DNA from: Paraescarpia echinospica
Taxonomy: Eukaryota > Annelida > Polychaeta > Sabellida > Siboglinidae
Assembly (NCBI GenBank): GCA_020002185.1
Contig: JAHLWY010000282.1
Span: 62,001-126,000, forward strand
Direction of reading: 5' to 3'
Length of the DNA: 64,000 nt
Below the pieces are notes generated by a model that worked only from the letters and a program-made list of their open reading frames with translations, was not told where the DNA came from and did not search any database. Of the stretch, positions 11,209-22,520 are shown piece by piece (the first letter of the stretch is position 1; each line of letters opens with the position of its first letter). A program made the translations under genes and the position numbers.

Positions 11209-11306
11209 GTGTTTGACTTTGAACTCACACCAGACGACATGGAAGCAGTGAATGGGATGAACAAGGACTATCGTTTCCTGGGACCATATCGCACAAATGA
11301 AGATGG
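11209..11306 (+). CDS. Aldo-keto reductase gene A, penultimate exon
   Basis: Acceptor CCCTCCAG and donor GTAAGG bound 32 codons plus two bases. The peptide begins VFDFELTPDDMEAVNGMNKDY, the AKR C-terminal helix segment (F-x-F-x-L-x-x-x-D-M) that follows the IPKS cofactor motif. It ends in phase 2 and joins the exon at 12295. Compared with the gene B copy (42712-42800) it has three extra codons near the end (Arg-Thr-Asn). Confidence 0.93.
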
Positions 11307-12294
11307 GTAAGGATCTACTGCAGCACTACTCACATAAAAGTTGCACCATACATGGCATATACATAGCTAAAAATGCAACTAGTTATATCCATTGTTGAAT
11401 AGCTGTAGTTAGGTTCAAACCATCTCGCTGATCAGTGTTGAAGTGGTTAATTAAATAATTACATGAAAATACAACTAGCTATATTCATTGTTGAAGACGA
11501 TTTTTGTGTAGTTAATAGTTGCAACATTAATATGGACTGTGGCGATGACTTTTAATGACTATTATATTTATTATGCTGTATATTTTGCTTTGTGTATTTG
11601 AGCGTGTTCCAATTACATACACAGCATTTTTAATGTCTACTATTGAATCCAGCAATTTCGGGTTGTTTGGAATTTATAAAATTTTGTTATTTTTAAGGCC
11701 GGGAAATTATAGGCAGATGTTATTGAATTCAATCAAATGAAGATAATCAGCAGATTATCTTCCTATATTATGACACTGGCTACTGGAACTACGGACTTCT
11801 AATGTGTGACCTTGCTGTTTCATCACGTCCCATCAATTTTGTGATTTTGATAGAGACACATACTTCATAATCTAATGTTTCAATATTTGATTTATTTTCC
11901 TCAACAAATAATACAAAACTACTAAAGTACTGAATGTGTGGGTGTAATGGGCATTGTTGTTTCCACATAACCCAATGTTTAAACCAACTTTTCTTAAACT
12001 GTTGTCTTTAAAGTTTGCGTCATTGTTAGTAATAAATTAAAACTACTGAATACATTTTGACAAGTGAGGTATCTTAAAGCTTGTAATCTGTGGAGTCCAG
12101 AAAGGTATAAAACTATGTTTGACAACTTTACGACTTACTACGCACTTTGTTGTGGCAGATCACATATTAGAATATGTTCTGAAGATGATCTCATCATTGG
12201 GCAGCAAAACGGATCCTGTGATGAGAATAATTCTAAACAGATTCCTAAGGTGGGATATCGTGTTACTGAAATTGCTATACTGTTGTGTTTTCAG

Positions 12295-12358
12295 AACTCG
12301 TGTCTTCCGAGACAAAAAAGCTCGATACTTCCCATTTCCACCAGACGTGGAGTTCTAA
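12295..12358 (+). CDS. Aldo-keto reductase gene A, last exon
   Basis: After acceptor TTTTCAG the exon completes the split codon and reads TRVFRDKKARYFPFPPDVEF then TAA. A short C-terminal end with hydrophobic and proline residues is usual for AKRs, where the tail forms part of the substrate loop. The gene B paralogue at 43323-43383 ends in PPDVQF. Downstream is an AT dinucleotide run (12460-12483). Confidence 0.9.
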
Positions 12359-12689
12359 GAAAAATTTTCTAACGAAGCCATCTGCTCCTGTGAACACTAG
12401 AGCAACTGGGACCTCACGCCCCCTTTCTGGAGTAAAACTCTAGTAGGACGACGCTCAACTATATATATATATATATATATATCATTATGTTCTTGTTATA
12501 GAATATGTTGGATGCATTTGCTGGATCTGCGCAAATTGCGCCGTGCAATCCTCGGGTATGCGGAGATTGCACATCTATCTGCATATTGCATACACATCAG
12601 GCCCCAGGATTTTGTATAGATATCACAAATAAAAGCAACAATGGCATCAATACAAAGCCAGTAAATGAACAAGGAGCCTAGCACTTATT

Positions 12690-13040
12690 TATGTAAAAAA
12701 GTGCCACAGTGTTTTACCCCATGGATTGGAGGAAACATCCCCCGACATCACAAAAATGAGTTGCTGCCGGGTCTTGGGTGGTGGAATGCCCCCTAAATCA
12801 CACCCTGAAGTGTGCCAAAACGTACCTTTATTTATGTGAACAGTGCCAAGGCTAAAACAGTTTCAGAAGTTTCCCTTGTGTTCCCCCGAGTACATAATGC
12901 CCAATGACAGCAATTTTAAGGGGTGGAACCCGCCTGACAGCAGCCCCCGATGTGTGCCAAAAAGCACCTTTATTTATGTGAACGACGCCAAGGATAAAAA
13001 CAGTTTCAGAAGTTTCCCTGGTGTTCGTTTCGTTGTCCGT
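12690..13040. repeat. Tandem repeat, unit about 110-140 bp, about three units
   Basis: Each unit has GTGCCAAAA, ACCTTTATTTATGTGAAC, CAAGGCTAAAACAGTTTCAG and CCCTGGTGTTC. The paralogue at 43610-44170 has about four units, so copy number changed after duplication. Open frames through it are repeat artefacts. Confidence 0.8.
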
Positions 13041-13089
13041 TAGATGGCGCGGTTGTAGAACAGCTGTGTTAACAATACAATTGCTACAT

Positions 13090-13390
13090 AACACATTAAC
13101 TTAGTGATGCACAAGACTATGCGACAAGATAACTGTTCATAATTATAACTTCATCACGTCCATCAGTAGTACAGACGCGACAGGACAACTGTTTATATAT
13201 CTTCAGCACTCTCAACCGACGTAACAGGATAACTGTTCACTGCTTATCAGTACATACAAACGCTACAGGATAGCTGTTAATATTATATCTTTACCACACG
13301 CATTATCAGTACAGACGTGACAGAGTAACGGTTCATATATCTTCAGCACACTATCGACAGTGCAGACGCGAAAGGATAACTTAAAATATC
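13090..13390. repeat. Tandem repeat around 'ACAGACGCGACAGGATAACTG'
   Basis: Five or so imperfect units of about 60 bp contain CAGTACAGACG, CGACAGGATAACTGTTCA and ATATCTTCAGCAC. The paralogue is 44270-44560. Non-coding. Confidence 0.75.
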
Positions 13391-13690
13391 TTCTTGCAGT
13401 AGGAGAGGGGGCAGTTCCCTCTGGTGGGACAGTTACTTGCTGTGAGACGGGGCAGTTTCCTGTGGTGGGACTGGAGACAATAACATGTAGTGGGAGGTGG
13501 GACAGTTACGTGTGGTGGACAGGGAGAGCTACCCGTGGTGGTACAGGGGAGTGTTACCTGTAGTAGGACAGTTACCTTTGGTAGGACAGTTTCCTATTGT
13601 GGTACAGGGGACAGTTACCTGTGGTGAGATGTACACCTTCGTTGGGACAGTTACCAGTGGTGGGACATGGGACAGTTACGCCCAATTTGT
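13390..13690 (+). repeat. Minisatellite with GGGACAGTTACCTGTGGTG units
   Basis: The short units are variants of GTGGGACAGTTACCTGTGGT. The paralogue at 44560-44960 is longer and differently arranged. From 13700 to 14120 no gene is seen. Confidence 0.85.
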
Positions 13691-14122
13691 GTTAATGACC
13701 ACATCGTGCAAGGTTAGTATATGTACTACAGTTGCCCAAGTTCGTCCATCGAGAAATTCCTTGGCAATCACATATTGTGTTGGTTTTGTCAAATCTAATA
13801 GTTTATAAACACAAATATATACCAGCCAGGTGTATTGCCTATTGTAGCTGCAAGTTCAACATATATATGTTCATCGTAGCAGGTAAACAGAAGATAAAAC
13901 ACGAAGCAACACTAGGGCTGACACTGAGTTGGACAATGTACGAACTTAGGACACGCAACGATACTAAAAATGATCACTACAAGACACATATCTGGAATTT
14001 TGTACCGGGATCTCTTATAATCTTTTTAAACCACACCTTTTGAAGATCCATACTCTTTGGGGAATAATGGAATTATAGTGTTTTTTCCTAGAATCGCTAG
14101 AGACACGGAAGGAGATGCTAGG

Positions 14123-14987
14123 TTAGCCTCGTTTTAGATCAAAATGATGACACATGAAACATTTTGAAAAAGGTCTATCATCAGTACAGACGCGACATAC
14201 ACAGGACCAGCGTTTAGATATGTTCGTCGCTTTCGTCACTGTCATCGTTTCTCCAGACGTCCGAGTCTTCATCGTCCATCGCTCCGATGACGTCCTCGGC
14301 ATCAACGGGATTTGCTGACAAAGATTCTTCGAACCACTCCAGATCCAAACTGCCTGACTTCTCTGTCCATTCACAGTCAGTGGGCCTCGCCTCGCAAGTC
14401 GGGTCAGGCTGGTCGGCCCTCTTCCACATCCGTGCAACAAAGAGTGCTCTTATGATCTGGTTGGTAAGAGTCTTGCAACAAGGGGGATGCACAGTTGATT
14501 TTCCGGATCTTGGCCAGTTGCTTTTTCTCACTCCCACAACTCATTCTGATGAGGGCTCCATAGCTCGCTTCGTTGACGTCGGTGCACTTAAACCCACACA
14601 GGGAGCAAACAAATGACGTGATGGCTGGTAGGTCGACTGCTTCTGAGGTCAGGGACCGCAGTGCCACCACGTGTTATGCACTACATCCGTTTCCAGTAGT
14701 TGCAATGGCTTCACTTTGCCCTTTCCAAAGAAGCAGGATGTGAAGTCACATCCTGTCAAAGCATGCAGATTCACGAGTGCATGGTCTCTCTCGTCACGGG
14801 TGGCAGCTATATTTGTCACATCAATGTATCTACGGTTGTTTCTAGATCCACAATCCAGGATGATATTCATCCCTTCTGACCTTCCGACAAGCCCGAAAAG
14901 AATGACGAGTACATCTGTGTCAGTTGACCTCACCAGAATGTTTCCGGTGGAGACGCTGCTTGCATGAAATGCAATGAGTGTTGGCAA
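14123..14987 (-). pseudogene. Broken fragment of a FEN/PIN-like nuclease-motif gene
   Basis: Three frames on the minus strand join into one family-like protein. The first part (14649-14987) has STDTDVLVILFG, YIDVTNI and LHALTGCDFTSCFFGKGK. The middle (14404-14670) has FVCSLCGFKCTDVNEASYGALIRMS. The last (14214-14537) ends in an acidic tail DDEDSDVWRNDDSDESDEHI. The D-x-D, GCD and GKGK spacing resembles the metal-binding part of FEN1/XPG nucleases; this is my inference. The protein belongs to a repeated, intronless family in invertebrate genomes and is related to, but distinct from, the one at 41034-41547. At least two frameshifts are seen. The paralogue is 45502-46256. Confidence 0.7.
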
Positions 14988-14999
14988 ATTCGTCCTTGA

Positions 15000-15345
15000 A
15001 TGCAGTACACCCCTGATCGAATCTCCTCCCTCTGTATGCAGTACACATCAGATCATATTTCCTGATCCCCTGCATGTACACATCTGTTCTGACCACCCGC
15101 TGCATGCAGTAAACATGTTCTGAACACCCCTCCCCATCCATGTGTTGAACATTCCTCCCGCTATATATGCAGTACACATCAGATCTAGTCCCCTCCCCTG
15201 TATGCAGTACACACCACACACCACATGTGTAATCCCCTCACACACATATGTACAGCCAACATAGCCACTTATCCCCTCCTTCCTCATCAATGCATGTAAT
15301 TTGTAGGTGACCCCATAGTGTACATCAAAATGTACGTCTGCGTTG
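15000..15345. repeat. Tandem repeat around 'CTCCCCTGTATGCAGTACACATCAG', leading to a lost AKR exon 2 site
   Basis: Units of TGCAGTACACATCAGATC and CCCCTCC recur here, at 30690-31010, 46490-46700 and 46940-47170. The array is followed in each copy by TAATTTGTAGGTGACCC and GCGTTGTTTCAG. In the copy at 31120 that CAG opens AKR exon 2; here it is followed by CCTCCAGAAA and no coding sequence. Confidence 0.8.
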
Positions 15346-16059
15346 TTTCAGCCTCCAGAAAAAAAATTTAAATCAATTCTGCGCGTATGTTTCGTCCAAC
15401 GCGTGTGTCTATAGTCGAGATGTCGACAGTGGTTTGTCGTTAGGATCCGATGCTTGCCTTGATTGGTTGCATTCTAGATGTGTGGGCATTAGTACAGCTC
15501 CCAAGAAAACAACTTGGATTTGTAATGGGTGCCATGCATGTCTGTGATCATATTTGCTAGATCAGCAAGAATTCTCTCTATTACTTCTATCGTTACCTCT
15601 GCTATTATTCTACCTACCTACATTCACTTGTCTTCTCGTGAAATACCATATTTTTATTAACTGTTGTATCTCAAAAACTATGTTTCCTATCGTTACAAAA
15701 TGTGCAGAGTCTTAAGTACAGTATAAGTTTTGAGAAATTCTTATTGTTCGGTTGTAACTTTTTAAATGTAAAATAATATTTAAAATATTTTTTATCAAAA
15801 GCATTACTCTACTCTCTACTCGTTTTAAGATGAAATGTTAATAGGAGCCTGTCCTCTTAAACACTACTTTCTCCACATGATTGAAACGTTGCGACCAGAA
15901 CGAAACCAAAAAAAATAAAAATAACTGGTCGTATAGTGTTGACTTGATGTGCTTCCTGTCCTCTTTTTCTCCTGTCTATCCAATATTGTATCTGTGTTAT
16001 TTGATCAAGCGATAACAATAGTTGTTCAACTGATGTAAACACAAAATACACAACTAAGA

Positions 16060-16721
16060 GGCTTTATACCGATCAGAACATAGCAAAGTTTACAACAAGT
16101 CTAACTAACGCTGACTGGTCTCTTGTTACTTCTGAGCTTGATGACCCAAATAATGCATATGCTGCTTTCTATTCACAGTTTGGTAAGCATTATCTTAACT
16201 GCTTTCCTGAAGTAAAGATTAAACAAAAATACAGTAATAGGAAACCATGGCTATCACATGGGCTGAAGACCTCCATAAAATTTAAAAATAAATGATTCGC
16301 CTACTACAAAAAAGCACCTACCCTTACTAATGAAACTAAATATAAAGCATACCGCAATAAGCTTAACTCAATTTTAAGAAGAGCAGAAAGAAATCACTAT
16401 CAACAGCTATTAAAGCAAAATCAATCATATCTTCTCAACTCATGGCAACTTATTAAGCAAATAATCAATAAAAATACCTCCCCAATCTCCGAAGATAACT
16501 ACTAATAATCAATTAATAACCGATAAAAAGGTAATTGCCAATTACTTCAATAACTATTATGTTAAGGTTGGACCATCGTTGGCTGAAAAGATTACCAAAG
16601 ATGGTATTGACCCGTCAATATATATTAAGCATCGAAACTTCCATACAATATTTATCTCCCCAGTTGAACTGAATGAAGTAGAAACTATAATCAAAGATCT
16701 AAAAATATCAAGCCCTGGTTT
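16060..16721 (+). pseudogene. LINE (family B) pol, 5' part, before nested insertion
   Basis: The readable frame gives KPWLSHGLK, then KYKAYRNKLNSILRRAERNHY, and then FISPVELNEVETIIKDLKISSPG, the linker between endonuclease and reverse transcriptase in CR1/L2-like LINEs. It contains stops (about 16290 and 16500) and stops at the SSPG point, where relatives continue with DGI. A minus-strand LINE is inserted exactly there. Translation resumes at about 18577. The endonuclease is missing, so the element is 5' truncated. Confidence 0.75.
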
Positions 16722-16859
16722 AACAAGATTTAACAAGATTGCCATCCAGAGAATTAACTCTAGATGGCAGGTGGACAAGGAAGCCCTTTGGCTTATCGAG
16801 AGTCCAAACCTTTTATCTACATATATCCAGCCCTTCTGAGGTATGTGTCGATTTTATTT

Positions 16860-17489
16860 TTAAACATTCACACTACTAGCACCCACACAATCATCAGATA
16901 ATCTGTTCCATTCATTCACAGTCCTTTGTGAAAATGAGAACTTTCTCACGTCTAATCTACACTGCTCCTTTACTAATGTAACTTCATGTCCTCTGGTCTT
17001 TCTATCTTTCTTAACTGAAAAAAACATATTTCTATCAATATTTTCATAACCATTCAATATTTTAAACACTTCTATCTGATCTGCTCTTAATCTCCTGGTC
17101 TCTAGTGTTGTTAAACCACATTCTTTTAGGCGTTTTTCATAACTATGATCCCTCAGTTTTGGTATCATTTTAGTCGCTCTCCTCTGTACTCTTTCTAGCA
17201 TATCTATGTCCTTGCGGTATGGCCTCCACGCTTGTATACAATATTCTAAATGAGGCCTAACTATTGTTTTGTACAGCGGTATTATTAGTTCTTTTTCTTT
17301 ATAAGCTATATTTCGCCTAATCAATCCAAGGATTTGATTTCCCTTTGAAGCTGCAATTCCACACTGCTCTGAAACCTTCATGTCAGCACTAATTGTCAGC
17401 CTTAAGTCTTTTTCTTTTACAGTAGTACTTAGTACAGTTCCCCCATTGTATATTCTACATATTCGTTCCCATGTCCTGTGTGAAGGCAT
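16860..17489 (-). pseudogene. CR1-like LINE C-terminal region
   Basis: It continues the RT with KEKDLRLTISADMKVSEQC, ASKGNQILGLIRRNI, RPHLEYCIQAWRPY, LERVQRRATKMI and SFSQRTVNEWNRL, the standard C-terminal region of CR1/jockey-type pol. It overlaps the RT frame by a frameshift. The stop comes early (SVNV); relatives go on with FKNKIDTYLR, which is present in another frame, so one more small indel lies near 16862. Confidence 0.88.
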
Positions 17490-18406
17490 TTACATTTCCC
17501 AAAATTGAACAACATTTGCCACTTTTCAGACCATTTGATCAACCTGTCAAGATCATCTTGTAAATGCTGTCTATCACCATCACTTTCAATCCTTCTAAAC
17601 ACTTTTGTATCATCTGCAAATTTCAACATCTTGCTAGCTATATCATCGTCCAAATCGTTTATATATATTAAGAATAATATAGGTCCCAGTACTGATCCCT
17701 GTGGAACCCCACTCAAAACTGATTTCCAGTTTGAAGCCTCCCCATCAACAACTACCCGTTGTCTTCAGTCAATCAGCCATTTTTCTATCCAGTTAATTAT
17801 ACCATTTCCTATGCCATGGGCTTTTAGTTTAAGCAGTAATCTCTGATGTGGCACTTTGTCGAAAGCTTTTTGAAAATCTAAGTAGATGATATCTACTGGT
17901 GATCCATCATCTACCCACTTAGTGATATCTTCCAAAAAACATAACATATTTGTTAAGCATGACTTCGCTTTTAGAAACCCATGTTGAGATGGGTTTATCA
18001 AGTTATGTTTAACAAGAAAATCCACCATGTGATCTTTAATTAGTCTTTCTAATAATTTACAAATCACTGATGTTAAACTCACTGGTCTATAGTTCTCTGA
18101 CTTGTTTCTCGAACCTTTTTTAAATAACGGTATAATGTTTGCTTCTTTCCATTCTAAAGGAACCACTCCCTCTTCTAATGACAAGTTGAAAACTGTTGCA
18201 AGCGGTATGCTAATTTGTTCTACAATTTCCACTAGTAGTTTGGGTGGAATACCATCCACTCCAGGTGATTTATTTTCCTTCATAGCCCTAATTTTCTTAG
18301 CTACCATTTCTGGGGTTACAATTAACTGTCTTAAATAGTCTGATTCTGCCCCCTTGAACTTAGCCTCTGGTACTGGCAGTGAACTAGTGTCTTCTCTGGT
18401 AAACAC
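17429..18406 (-). pseudogene. CR1-like reverse transcriptase
   Basis: This enzyme copies LINE RNA at the target site. Visible motifs in order: KKIRAMKENKSPGVDGIPP, PLFKKGSRNKSENYRPVSL, NPSQHGFLKAKSC, YLDFQKAFDKVPH, GVPQGSVLGPILFLIYINDL and the catalytic FADDTKVF. One in-frame TGA (about 17765) separates the two halves at WLID / RRQRVVV. Near 17445 a frameshift separates this part from the C-terminal thumb region (17489-16860). Both are single events, so the copy is not very old. Confidence 0.9.
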
Positions 18407-18524
18407 GGAACTAAAATACTCATTTAGGTCTTCAGGTTGGGACTGATACTCTAATACTCATTTAGGTCTTCTGGTTGGGACTTAATAACTCCACATATTG
18501 TTAAATTAACATATCATACTTTCT

Positions 18525-20190
18525 TACTTCCTTTAACACATGTTAATAACTTATCATTAACTAAAGGTATTTTTTTCCAGACGACCTAAAAAGAGCTAAA
18601 GTGATCCCGATATACAAAGGCGATGACAAGACACTCGTAAACAATTACCGTCCAATATCGATTTTGCATCTTTCATAAACAAACATAACATCTTATATGA
18701 TTACCAGTTTGGATTTAGGAAGAAGCATTTTTTCAAACATGGCTCTTGTGCTACTAGTAGACAAAATTTCCACAGCTATAAATAATGGTGACTACTTATT
18801 AGGAGTTTTTCTCGACTTCAGTAAAGCTTTCAATACAGTTGACCATGAAATATTACTTAATAGACTAGATCATTATGGCATTAGAGAAAGAGCACGTCCC
18901 TGGCTGGAAAGTTATTTGTCTAATAGAACGCAGTATGTTTTATTTGATGGAATAAAATCGAACAGTCAGTCTATATGCTATATCCACAGGGATCAATAAT
19001 AGGCCCACTGTTATTCTTAATCTATATTAACGACATTGTTAACGTATCAGATATCCTATTTCCTATTATATTTGCTGATGATACAAATGTTTTTGTCAAT
19101 GGTAACAGTCTTAGCGAGCTAGAAACTGTGATGAATCATGAACTGCAAAAATTAGTTATTTGATTAAAGAGTAATAAACTATCTTTAAATATCAGTAAAA
19201 CACATGTTATTGCCTTCAAGTCAGTAAATAAAAAGGTATCCAATCCAATTGCCATCCTTACTGATGGACTAAAAATTACTCAAGTAGAAAACACAAAATT
19301 CTTAGGAATTTTAATCGATGCTAATTTTTCCTGGACTTTTCACATACAGTATATAAAATCTAAAATAGCCAAAGCCGTTGGAATTATAAGTAAAGCTAGA
19401 AAAACCCTGAGTAGGTCATCCCTTGTAACGTTATACTATACATTTTTATATCCACATCTAACGTATTGTGTCGAAGTGTGGGGAGGAGCATATAATACAC
19501 ATCTTAGTTCTTTATTCAAATTACAAAAGTATGCAATTCGGTTAATTATGTCAGCTCCATACAGAGCGCACACAGACCAACTCTTCAAGAAGCTGTCCAT
19601 TTTACTAATAAGAAAAATCTGCGAATACACGGTTGTGCTGTTTATGTACAAAATCGTTAAGAATATATTTCCGCCGGTTACGACAAGGATGTTCATTAGA
19701 AATAACGAACTACACGAAAATAGGACACGTAACGCAGAATTACAACATGTGCCGATTTCAAAAAGTAATGTATTATATGAAACCATTATATATAGAGGTG
19801 TTAAATTATGGAACTATATGGCGACAACAGTGGATTGTAATTGTAATTATGCATTAGCAACGTTTAAACGTCAACTTAAGAATGTTTTGCTAGTAAATAA
19901 TATCAATGACTTATATAAATAGCATTCTTTGTTGCAATTTTAAATGAAGTATTCATGAAAATAGTACTGTTGTGATTCATGTTTCTGTTTTTCTTCTTTC
20001 TTCAATCACACAAATTGTTATCTTGCACCATGAAATTTACGTATGTATCACGTGTATCGTGAGGGTTAATCAGCCACTTGTGGCTTTATACCCTCATTAC
20101 AGAAACCATGACAATCTATGTATTGATTGGAATGTATCACAGTTTCTGTAATAAACCATTATCATCATTATGATTATCATTATTATCTCG
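18525..20190 (+). pseudogene. LINE (family B) pol, 3' part with RT and tail
   Basis: After the nested CR1 the frame resumes with DDLKRAKVIPIYKGDD and NYRPISIL, then LGVFLDFSKAFNTVDHEI, PQGSIIGPLLFLIYINDI, FADDTNVF (catalytic) and NFLGILIDANFSW, and ends with KLWNYMATTVDC and FKRQLKNVLL at 19922. Frameshifts occur near 18570, 18660, 18975 and a stop near 19163. The 3' UTR ends with TTACAGAAACCATGAC and an ATC/ATT repeat tail near 20160-20190. A second copy of the 3' end is at 33055-33836 on the minus strand. Confidence 0.88.
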
Positions 20191-20229
20191 ACCTCTTTTG
20201 TACTGGATTGACGGTGTTAACTTAGGGTA

Positions 20230-22238
20230 ATAGTTGTTTTTTTGTGAAACAGTCAATTGTGACATAATAAGCACAGCTCAGTACGAGCTACTGTTCTTTG
20301 GAGTAAACCAAATCAAAAACCGGCAGAAGGCAATGGAAAACCACTGCTGTATCTTTCCCAAGACAATCATGACCCACAAAACCACAGAAAATAACGTTAA
20401 CAGCGTGAACGGTTGTTCTGGCAGGACCACCACGCTTGGTAGGGATAGTCATGTGCGACAGGTGACACCAGATCGTCATCCAACTATTGTGCGCAACAGA
20501 AAGATTTTGAATATTTCTACATGGAACATAAGAACTCGCATCCTCTTGGTGACAATCAGTGGCAAACCATTTAACATTAACATCATACAAGCGTATGTAC
20601 TAACCGCAGACACATCTGATGAAGAGCACGAGACATTTTATAATGATCTTGAATTGGCAAAATCACATTGCAAATCACAGTAGATTCTAATAGTTATGAA
20701 AGACTTTAAAGCCAAAGTTGGTGGGGAAAGATGTGAAGACATAGTTGGACCACATGGACTGGGGAGCAGAAATGAGAGAGGAGATAAACTAATAGAGATC
20801 ATGACATGATTGTAGGGCACACCTGTTTCCAACAACACCCAAGAAGACTTTGGACTTGGAAAAGTCCATGAGACCGAACACGGAACCAAATTGATTATAT
20901 CCTGGTCAGTAAAAGATTTTAAAATGCCTTACTGGTGTCAAAGATCTTTCCTGGGGCAGACTGCTATTCCGACCATGTGCCAGTGCGAGCCAAGTTCCGA
21001 CTGAAAGTGAAGAAAAGGAAAAGAGCAATAAGGAACATTAAACTGGGCATGAATGTACTAAAATCAGATTCAGCGATCAAAGAGAAATTCAATGTAGCAG
21101 TTCAAAAAAAATTCTGAATGACATTCAAGATGTGGACGACCAATGGGAACAAATAAAGGAATCAATCACACAGGCAGCATAAGAAACTATTCCTAGGCAG
21201 TTCAAAAAAGCAAAGAAAAAATGGATGACGGACGATATTCTAAAGTTGATGGACGAAAGGGGGAAAATTAAGCAAAATCGTGATGCATATGTAACAATGA
21301 ACAAGGATATAACGGCCAGATGTAATCTAGCGAAAGAGAAGTGGCTTAATGAACAATGCCAAGAAATTGAACAGAAGCATAAGCACGACACAAAATCCAT
21401 GCATGCTAGAATAAGAAATCACAGGGAAAGAACATGCTCAGCTACAGGTTGCCTGAAATCTAAAGAAGGAAACATAATAATGGACAAAGATCAAATACTC
21501 GAGAGATGGTCAGAATATATTGGTGAACTGTAGGATGATGAAAGGAGTGAAAAACCATCAATCAAGAAGAACTTTGATGGTCCTCCTATATTGAAGGACG
21601 AGGTTCGAAAAGCCATAAGATCAATGAAAAAGGGGAAAGCTGCTGGACCAGATAATATTACCATTGGAATGATTGAGTGTTTAGATGAATTTGGTATTGA
21701 TATAGTAGCAGATTTCTTGAACAAAATATATGACAGCGGAAGCATCCCAACTGATTTACCAAGATCCATTTTTGTAGCAATACCAAAGAAACCAGGCGCA
21801 ATTGAATGTGAACTACACCGTACAATTAGTCTCACGAGTCACTTCACTAAGAGGTTGCTTAAAATTATTATGACCAGGATGAGAAACAAAATAAAGCCGG
21901 AAATTGCTGAAGAACAATGTGGATTTGTAGAAGATAAAGGTACAGGTAATGCAATATACATCCTACGAACACTGATTGAGAGAGCACTGGAAGTGCAGAA
22001 AGATCTGTATGTATGTTTTCTTGATTACACAAAGAAAAAGTTAGAACATGTAGTAACAACAGGAAAGATAGAAGGAAACAGATCCAGAGGACGCCAGAGA
22101 ATAACAATAATAGATAGTCTGTCAACATGGTGTGGAAGGAACACAACAGAACTGCTACAAACTACACACGACCGTGCGGTTTGGAGGGCCATGATCGCCA
22201 ACGCCTGTGACAGACATGGCACATAGAAGAAGAAGAAG
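20230..22238 (+). mobile_element. APE-type LINE with most of the RT deleted
   Basis: The 5' part encodes ILNISTWNIRT, NIIQAYVLTADTSDEEHETFY and (after a stop) MKDFKAKVGGE, the APE-like endonuclease that nicks target DNA. Later come KGKAAGPDNITIGMIE, IFVAIPKKPGAIECELHRTISL, EEQCGFVEDKGTGNAIYILR and FLDYTKK, the first RT blocks. The frame then jumps straight to KLEHVVTTGKIEGNRSRGRQRI and WRAMIANACDRHGT, the C-terminal end of pol (stop at 22226). The YADD block and thumb are absent, so this copy was internally deleted. An AAG-rich tail follows (22224-22240). The exact LINE clade is not assigned. Confidence 0.85.
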
Positions 22239-22239
22239 A

Positions 22240-22520
22240 ATGTTGATATATTTTGTATTTAGTGAGTTTTGTGTACAAATGTTTTATATTTTGTGAATTC
22301 CGTGTACGTATCTTTTACATTTTGTGAGGTCCGTGTATATATAATATGCATTTAGTGGCATTTAGTGAATTTTTTGTAATTTTTTTACATTCATTGAGTT
22401 CCGTGTATATATGTTTTACATTTACTCAGTTTCGTGTACAAACTTTTGATATTTAGTTATTTCCGTGGATATATGTTTGACATTTACAGAGTTGTGTAAA
22501 CAGCGAGTTCCGTGCAATAT
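22240..22520. repeat. Minisatellite with GAGTTCCGTGTACATATGTTTTACATTTA units
   Basis: Seven or so imperfect units of about 35-40 bp are built of TGAGTTCCGTGTA, CATATGTTTTA and CATTTAGTGA. The paralogue is 47795-48110. From 22520 to 22880 duplicated non-coding DNA continues. Confidence 0.8.

Larger units (their letters stand above)
10680..15835 (+). repeat. Segmental duplication block, copy 1 (pairs with 37920-38213 and 42448-47795)
   Basis: Order and sense are the same in both copies: GCTAAGATTTAA, the TTTCCGTAAT dyad, a G-rich repeat, two AKR terminal exons, several tandem arrays, a broken FEN-like gene on the minus strand, and a tract ending GTTTCAGCCTCCAGAAA. The second copy is split by the TIR element at 38214-42445. 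The direct orientation and about 30 kb offset indicate tandem duplication of an AKR gene. Confidence 0.92.
16722..18500 (-). mobile_element. CR1-like LINE, 5' truncated, inserted in LINE family B
   Basis: On the minus strand it carries RT (18406 to about 17430) and the C-terminal region (17489-16860), then a 3' UTR and a tail made of repeats of TTGTTAAATC (16722-16745). Short tandem repeats instead of poly(A) are typical of CR1/L2-type LINEs. The 5' end lies near 18500-18525 and includes a direct repeat of about 39 bp (18416-18445 and 18455-18484). A second truncated copy of the same family is at 60470-61078. Confidence 0.85.
15842..22238 (+). mobile_element. Nested LINE block absent from the paralogous copy
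   Basis: The paralogue runs from CTACTCGTTTTAACATGAAAAT directly to TTGAGTTTTGTGTAC at about 47777-47830. Here these two tracts are separated by 6.4 kb of LINE DNA. AATGTT occurs at both borders (ending 15841, and after the AAG-rich tail near 22239), a possible target duplication. At least three LINEs are present: an outer one (20230-22238), a + strand one (16060-20190) and a minus CR1-like one (16722-18500). Confidence 0.75.
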
